Source: Bacteroidales bacterium UBA3742 (GTDB taxonomy: Bacteria; Bacteroidota; Bacteroidia; Bacteroidales; Paludibacteraceae). From it: a stretch of 10,080 nt of DNA. A program made the position numbers and the translations under genes. Positions 6,506 through 10,080 of the stretch are shown piece by piece (position 1 is the first letter of the stretch; each line of letters begins with the position of its first letter). Location: contig DFGU01000006.1 of NCBI GenBank assembly GCA_002371785.1, positions 1,500-11,579 of the forward strand, in the 5' to 3' direction. The notes under the pieces were generated by a model. The model was not told the DNA's origin, did not search any database, and was given only the letters and a program-made list of their open reading frames with translations.

Positions 6506-7237
6506 CTAAAAGAAGATCTTTTTTATTGCATGTAAACTCTCTTTGCTCCATGCTGATTTCTGCTTTTGGTTAATGAGCCCGGTACTAATATTGCCGGTGT
6601 TGGCAATACGCAGGGTGGGTGCGTAGCTCGTTTTCAGCTCTGCGGCGCGTACCAATTCCGCAAACCATATCTCTTCGCCGTACATGAAGGTCGGAAAATG
6701 CAGTTCGGGGTATTGTGCTACAAAGGCTTTTGTAAAAAGCATGAACGATCCGTGACCGGCATAGATCTCGCACGCAGGGTATTCTCTTGACTGACGGCTT
6801 TTCAGTACATACAGCGCATGGTACAGCCGGTAAATCCAGGTGCAGCTGTAGATAATATTCCAGATGAAGAAGTTGCTTTTCGTCGGGCGAGAAAGCATGC
6901 AGGGGTTCTCATGACGGTTGATCTTGGCGGTGTAGATATCCGGCGCAAGCCAGCCGATATGGGTGGTGTCTATGGTTAGTAATTGCTCAAAGAAATCGGG
7001 TGCCAATTGTAGATCTACATTGGAGATAGAGACGTAGTCGTAGGCGTTGGCTTTGGCATTGTAAATGGGCAATGCGCCACCTAAGAAGCCACGGTTGTCT
7101 GCTCCGTTATCGGCTATCTCAATATCCACCTGCATTTCGCCCTTCACTCGTTCTGCGGCACGGTTAACCGACTCCACAAATTGGCGGAGTGCTTCATCGG
7201 AATGATAGGTGACACATATGAGCAGGTAGTTCTTCAT
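6506..7237 (-). CDS. Compact, divergent GT-A (family 2-like) glycosyltransferase
   Basis: The 243-residue protein looks like a small cytoplasmic or peripheral GT-A glycosyltransferase. It starts with MKNYLLICVTYHSDEAL at 1-17 (the usual ICVTY strand). It has a shortened nucleotide-binding part with ADNGADNRGFLGGALPIYN at 42-60, the metal-site position as SNVDLQL at 72-78, GHGSFMLFTK at 161-170, and YGEEIWFAEL at 186-195, which matches the EE catalytic-region motif of rhamnosyltransferase-like family 2 enzymes. The segment between the DN motif and the NRGF motif is much shorter than in ordinary members. Near the end, where relatives often carry a histidine before an ST pair, it reads NTGNIST at 213-219. 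It lacks obvious membrane segments; 122-145 is aromatic and hydrophobic but probably part of the fold. The ATG overlaps the preceding gene by ATGA (7237-7234). Donor and acceptor are unknown. Confidence 0.8.
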   Translation of the reverse strand: MKNYLLICVTYHSDEALRQFVESVNRAAERVKGEMQVDIEIADNGADNRGFLGGALPIYNAKANAYDYVSISNVDLQLAPDFFEQLLTIDTTHIGWLAPDIYTAKINRHENPCMLSRPTKSNFFIWNIIYSCTWIYRLYHALYVLKSRQSREYPACEIYAGHGSFMLFTKAFVAQYPELHFPTFMYGEEIWFAELVRAAELKTSYAPTLRIANTGNISTGLINQKQKSAWSKESLHAIKKIFF

Positions 7238-8139
7238 CGGGCAATGTAGGTTTTAATAAAATAGACGAGTATCCACCAAAACGAAATAGGCATAAGCAAT
7301 ATGGCCGCTACGGTCCATAGGGTAGGCAGCAGAAGGATGGTCTTGGCAATCTTGGTACTACGGTATTTGAGCATACGCAGGATCCATATCCATAGCTCTT
7401 CGGAGGTGCGGAAGAGCCAAAGCAGTTTGCTTAGGCCTTTGAGTTCCCGGATCATGGATGCCATGAAGCGGAAATTGCCTTCCTGCATGCGGATATAGGA
7501 GCCGGTTTTGCCTTCGTGGTTCTGATAGTAGATCGCTCCGCAGTAGTCCGGCAGGGTGCATACCTGCGGTTGGGCAGCAAGGCAACGGATGTGCCAGCGC
7601 CAGTCTTCTCGTTCACGGCATTCGTTTTGGAAACGGAGATCGTGCAGACGCAGGAAGTCGGTACGGTAGAGAAAACTATGAATAGGCGTAGATGCTCCCA
7701 GCCCCCAATAAACCAGGATCTTGCGCAGGCTGAGCGGTACAAAACGCGGTGCAGTGCGTGCGCCTTGTGGGTTCTCGGAACAGAAAGCGGTGTAACTGAG
7801 GGTGGCATCGGTTTGCTGCATGCGCGTTACCTGGCGTTGGAGTTTATCGGGATCGATGGTGTCGTCTGCATCGAGGAACTGGATGAATTCTCCCAGGGCA
7901 TGTTGCAGTCCCATATCACGCGCGGATGCACTACCGCCGTTCAGCTTTTGCAATAAACGGACACGGGGGTCGCAGAGGGCGATGTTGGTCACCACTTCTG
8001 CGGTATTGTCGGTAGAACCGTCATCCACCACGATACACTCCCAGGCTCCAAGCGTCTGGGCCTGGAGGGCTGCTACGGCATGAGGCAGGAACTTCGCCTG
8101 ATTGTAGCACGGGATGATGACGGATACCTTAGGATTCAT
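7234..8139 (-). CDS. Family 2 glycosyltransferase with C-terminal membrane anchor
   Basis: This 301-residue inverting GT-A glycosyltransferase is expected to extend the lipid-linked repeat unit. Its motifs are intact: VSVIIPCYNQAKFL at 5-18, VVDDGSTDNT at 37-46, NGGSASARDMGL at 67-78, the metal-binding FLDADD at 88-93, and REDW at 177-180 in the catalytic-base region. A hydrophobic stretch at about 266-297 could form one long or two short membrane segments at the C-terminus. The first ATG (8139-8137) is right for the family and overlaps the polymerase gene by 11 bases; the stop overlaps the next start as ATGA. The sugar transferred cannot be told from sequence. Confidence 0.93.
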   Translation of the reverse strand: MNPKVSVIIPCYNQAKFLPHAVAALQAQTLGAWECIVVDDGSTDNTAEVVTNIALCDPRVRLLQKLNGGSASARDMGLQHALGEFIQFLDADDTIDPDKLQRQVTRMQQTDATLSYTAFCSENPQGARTAPRFVPLSLRKILVYWGLGASTPIHSFLYRTDFLRLHDLRFQNECREREDWRWHIRCLAAQPQVCTLPDYCGAIYYQNHEGKTGSYIRMQEGNFRFMASMIRELKGLSKLLWLFRTSEELWIWILRMLKYRSTKIAKTILLLPTLWTVAAILLMPISFWWILVYFIKTYIAR

Positions 8140-9403
8140 AGTGTGTTTTTATACTAAATCGCAACATGGTACACATGATCAGCGTGATGACCACAAAGTA
8201 ACCGATGTTGATCTTGTAATAACTATAATAGAAGATACCCTGCAATGGTATCAAGTATAGGATGAGGATGACCAACAGGCGGCTCAGACGGATGGTGCCG
8301 TCTTGATTGGCAGCGCGGCATATGAAGGTGCTGAGCAGGTAAAATAGCAGCACGTAGATGATCATTCCAATATGGCCCAAGTCGATCAGCAAATCGCCCA
8401 GGAAAGTGAAGAATACGCCGATATTGAGGCCCGAATCGGCCCATATGATATCACGATAGTCTTCCAAATTCCATCCCGGATGCCATATGAAATAGTTGGT
8501 CAACGGGAAGATACGATCCAGATGAATAGCCCGTGCGGAATATTGGGTGAAGAAATAATTGAAATTGACAAACGACTGTCCGCTATACGCTAACAGACTG
8601 TCGAAGGCACCCGTATCATTCGCAGTACCTACTATTGAGAAACGCGCGATGGTGACTGCTGCAATGAACAATCCTACTACGCCTCCGAAGGCCGCAAATG
8701 GTATGAGCGCTTTGCGGCGTTGACGGCGATCCATCAGCGGACGGAAGAAGATATACAAGGCCATGAAGGACAAGAACCAGTATATAGGCTGTGTACGTCC
8801 GGCAATGAGGACTGCTTTGACGACGGGTGTCAACGATGATAACAAGAGCAGCCAGTTGAAGAGGGTAGATTTGCGATTGTTGGCCACATTGGCAAAATAG
8901 AGCAGGATAGCAACCGGAGAGAACTGCGAGAAGATGGTCTCCGGAAAGGCCAACAACCATTGGATACCTGTGAGCTTGACCTGATCGGCATTCTCATATA
9001 CCTCGTCGCGTACGTCCTTCAGATCAGACTGCATGATGGTATCCAAATGGGTAAAGGTGTTGTAGAGCGTTACGAAAAATGTGAGAATCAACACCCAAGA
9101 CAAAAGATCTACCAGCCAGTATTTCTGCATGTCTATCTGACGCAGACTCATTGCGTTGATTTTCCGGAACGGAAGAACGGCTAATGTGATTAAGGCACAA
9201 TAGGTAAGGGTAGCCAGAGGCGAAATAGAGATCTTCTCATATACGCCGTTGATTTCATAGATGTTATAGGCGTCCAAAAGGATAGACATCAATGCCGAGA
9301 AAGCATATATCATCACCAGGAAGGCGCTGATATCAACACCTCCGTTCTTGCGGACCAGATAGATAGCAAGAAGCGTGAAATATATGAACGGTACGGCAAT
9401 CAT
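8129..9403 (-). CDS. Wzy-like oligosaccharide repeat-unit polymerase
   Basis: The 424-residue product is an integral inner-membrane protein with roughly a dozen hydrophobic segments (for example at about 3-17, 25-45, 63-80, 98-118, 181-200, 206-222, 235-253, 328-342, 345-362, 376-395 and 398-416). A larger hydrophilic loop lies at about 255-325. It also carries GRTQ at 202-205 at the end of a helix, with an arginine in the place often seen in repeat-unit polymerases, and LLAYSGQSFVNFNYFF at 270-285. Wzy proteins share very little sequence; the call rests on this topology, the length, and the setting among glycosyltransferases and an initiating transferase. Its expected role is to join undecaprenyl-PP-linked repeat units on the periplasmic side. 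A Wzx flippase is the main alternative for a many-helix protein in such an operon, but flippases usually have 12-14 evenly spaced helices and no long periplasmic loop. The ATG overlaps the upstream stop as ATGA (9403-9400). Confidence 0.82.
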   Translation of the reverse strand: MIAVPFIYFTLLAIYLVRKNGGVDISAFLVMIYAFSALMSILLDAYNIYEINGVYEKISISPLATLTYCALITLAVLPFRKINAMSLRQIDMQKYWLVDLLSWVLILTFFVTLYNTFTHLDTIMQSDLKDVRDEVYENADQVKLTGIQWLLAFPETIFSQFSPVAILLYFANVANNRKSTLFNWLLLLSSLTPVVKAVLIAGRTQPIYWFLSFMALYIFFRPLMDRRQRRKALIPFAAFGGVVGLFIAAVTIARFSIVGTANDTGAFDSLLAYSGQSFVNFNYFFTQYSARAIHLDRIFPLTNYFIWHPGWNLEDYRDIIWADSGLNIGVFFTFLGDLLIDLGHIGMIIYVLLFYLLSTFICRAANQDGTIRLSRLLVILILYLIPLQGIFYYSYYKINIGYFVVITLIMCTMLRFSIKTHYES

Positions 9404-10080
9404 TCGATCCAGTGTGCTCCTTTGGTTTGTATAATGTGTCTATTCTCCCGTACGGCTTTTATCTGCCGGCAGAAACGATGTCTCGCCCGGTAATACAAGA
9501 CGATGTCATGCAGCCGATGCTCGGCCAAGGCCGTATGCCATACCGCCATACCATAACGCAGACGGTGCAATGCGCATACGAATGGCGTATAGTTGATGTC
9601 CACGGCACGGAGAATCAGTTGCTGATAGATGGATTGCTCCGTCGGCTTTTTGGCCGGCACATGTGCCCGGTCGTGGAAACAATGGGTGCCGGATATGAAG
9701 TAAACTCCTTTGCCATGATAATGGAGGCGCTGGAGGTAGTCGTTGTCCTCGGCATAATGGAAGAACAGGGGATTGAATCCTCCAATCTCTTCGAGCACTT
9801 CACGCGGAATGAACCAACAGGCGGCATTGATCTCCCGCGTGGCGTATTTGGATGAGGTGCCGGCGGCTTGATCAGCGAGATAGCGTTGGTATTCGACGGA
9901 GCGTCTGATAGCGTTCTGCCGGAAGTTTTTATCAATGGCATCACCTTCGCCCGTTAGGTGAATAGGGCTGAGTAGGGAGTTGTGGTCGTCATATGCCAGC
10001 AGTTTCTCCACCATGTTGGCTTCTATCCAAGCATCCTGATTGAGCAGCAGGACGTGGGTGGCGTCATGCTGCAGGGCGTA
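9400..10080 (-). CDS. Family 2 glycosyltransferase (rhamnosyltransferase-like), 5' end outside window
   Basis: The frame is open without interruption to the window end, so the ATG at 10014 is internal and the N-terminal Rossmann strand with the first motifs is missing. The 226 visible residues begin YALQHDATHVLLLNQDAWIE, where LLNQDA (residues 11-16 of the fragment) is the metal-site region in its NxDA form. Next come REINAACWFIPREVL at 82-96, GGFNPLFFHYAEDNDYLQR at 100-118 (the catalytic ED motif of this glycosyltransferase subgroup), and SGTHCFHDRAH at 130-140 with the late histidines. The C-terminal 80 residues are basic and lack a membrane segment. About 60-80 residues are probably lost at the N-terminus. 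It is the most upstream polysaccharide gene in view and is coupled to the polymerase gene by ATGA. Sugar specificity is not readable. Confidence 0.9.
   Translation of the reverse strand, partial: YALQHDATHVLLLNQDAWIEANMVEKLLAYDDHNSLLSPIHLTGEGDAIDKNFRQNAIRRSVEYQRYLADQAAGTSSKYATREINAACWFIPREVLEEIGGFNPLFFHYAEDNDYLQRLHYHGKGVYFISGTHCFHDRAHVPAKKPTEQSIYQQLILRAVDINYTPFVCALHRLRYGMAVWHTALAEHRLHDIVLYYRARHRFCRQIKAVRENRHIIQTKGAHWIE

Larger units (their letters stand above)
2643..10080 (-). other. Distal part of a surface-polysaccharide (capsule/O-antigen type) operon
   Basis: Eight genes run in one direction with junctions ATGA (9403-9400), an 11-base overlap (8139-8129), ATGA (7237-7234), TAG followed at once by ATG (6508-6503), TAATG (5434-5430), a 7-base gap (4439-4433) and ATGA (3230-3227). 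No promoter or terminator was recognised inside. The content (initiating transferase, amino-sugar aminotransferase, four glycosyltransferases, acyltransferase, polymerase) fits a Wzx/Wzy-dependent pathway. Missing from view are the flippase, sugar-nucleotide dehydratase, export/chain-length proteins and the operon promoter, all of which would lie upstream of 10080 or elsewhere. Four glycosyltransferases plus the initiating transferase would allow a repeat unit of up to five sugars from the visible part alone. Confidence 0.88.

Noticed and set aside
9400..10014. Reading the ATG at 10014 as the true start of the glycosyltransferase
   Set aside because: The frame stays open to the window edge and the residues before it (LLLNQDAWIE) are a conserved part of the glycosyltransferase metal site.

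Overview
The window looks like a chromosomal segment from a member of the Bacteroidota, most likely order Bacteroidales; I cannot name the genus. The clues are a short FtsY without an acidic N-terminal domain, AT-rich leaders without clear Shine-Dalgarno sequences, and an aminotransferase/small phosphoglycosyl transferase pair like the WcfR/WcfS pair that closes Bacteroides capsule loci. Every supported gene is on the minus strand, so transcription runs from high to low coordinates. Coding density is almost complete. The longest gap between genes is 41 bases, and no stretch over 300 bases lacks a gene. I see no rRNA, tRNA, CRISPR array, insertion sequence or convincing terminator.

Positions 10080 down to 2643 hold the distal part of a surface polysaccharide (capsule or O-antigen-like) operon. 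In order of transcription it contains a family 2 glycosyltransferase whose 5' end lies outside the window, a Wzy-like repeat-unit polymerase, a membrane-anchored family 2 glycosyltransferase, a second compact and divergent glycosyltransferase, a family 3 membrane acyltransferase, an ExoA-like glycosyltransferase with C-terminal membrane segments, a DegT/DnrJ/EryC1/StrS sugar aminotransferase, and a minimal PglC/WcfS-like phosphoglycosyl transferase. Neighbouring genes overlap, abut or lie 7 bases apart, so they are probably co-translated. The aminotransferase would make a UDP-4-amino-sugar and the phosphoglycosyl transferase would load it on undecaprenyl phosphate. The glycosyltransferases would then extend the unit, the acyltransferase could decorate it, and the Wzy-like protein would polymerise flipped units. 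A sugar dehydratase and a Wzx flippase are needed for this scheme but are not in the window; they would be expected upstream of position 10080 or elsewhere.

Positions 2623 down to 1 hold three core-metabolism or housekeeping genes on the same strand: adenosine deaminase (add), the SRP receptor GTPase FtsY (ftsY), and aspartate ammonia-lyase (aspA, 3' part cut off by the window edge). Only 19 bases separate add from the polysaccharide operon, and I see no terminator there.

Base composition is uneven. The acyltransferase and the ExoA-like glycosyltransferase (about 4440-6505) are clearly AT-rich compared with both flanks, which suggests a separately acquired or exchanged block inside the operon. 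I found no clearly new type of system; the locus reads as a variable polysaccharide cassette with a few unusual details listed in the findings.
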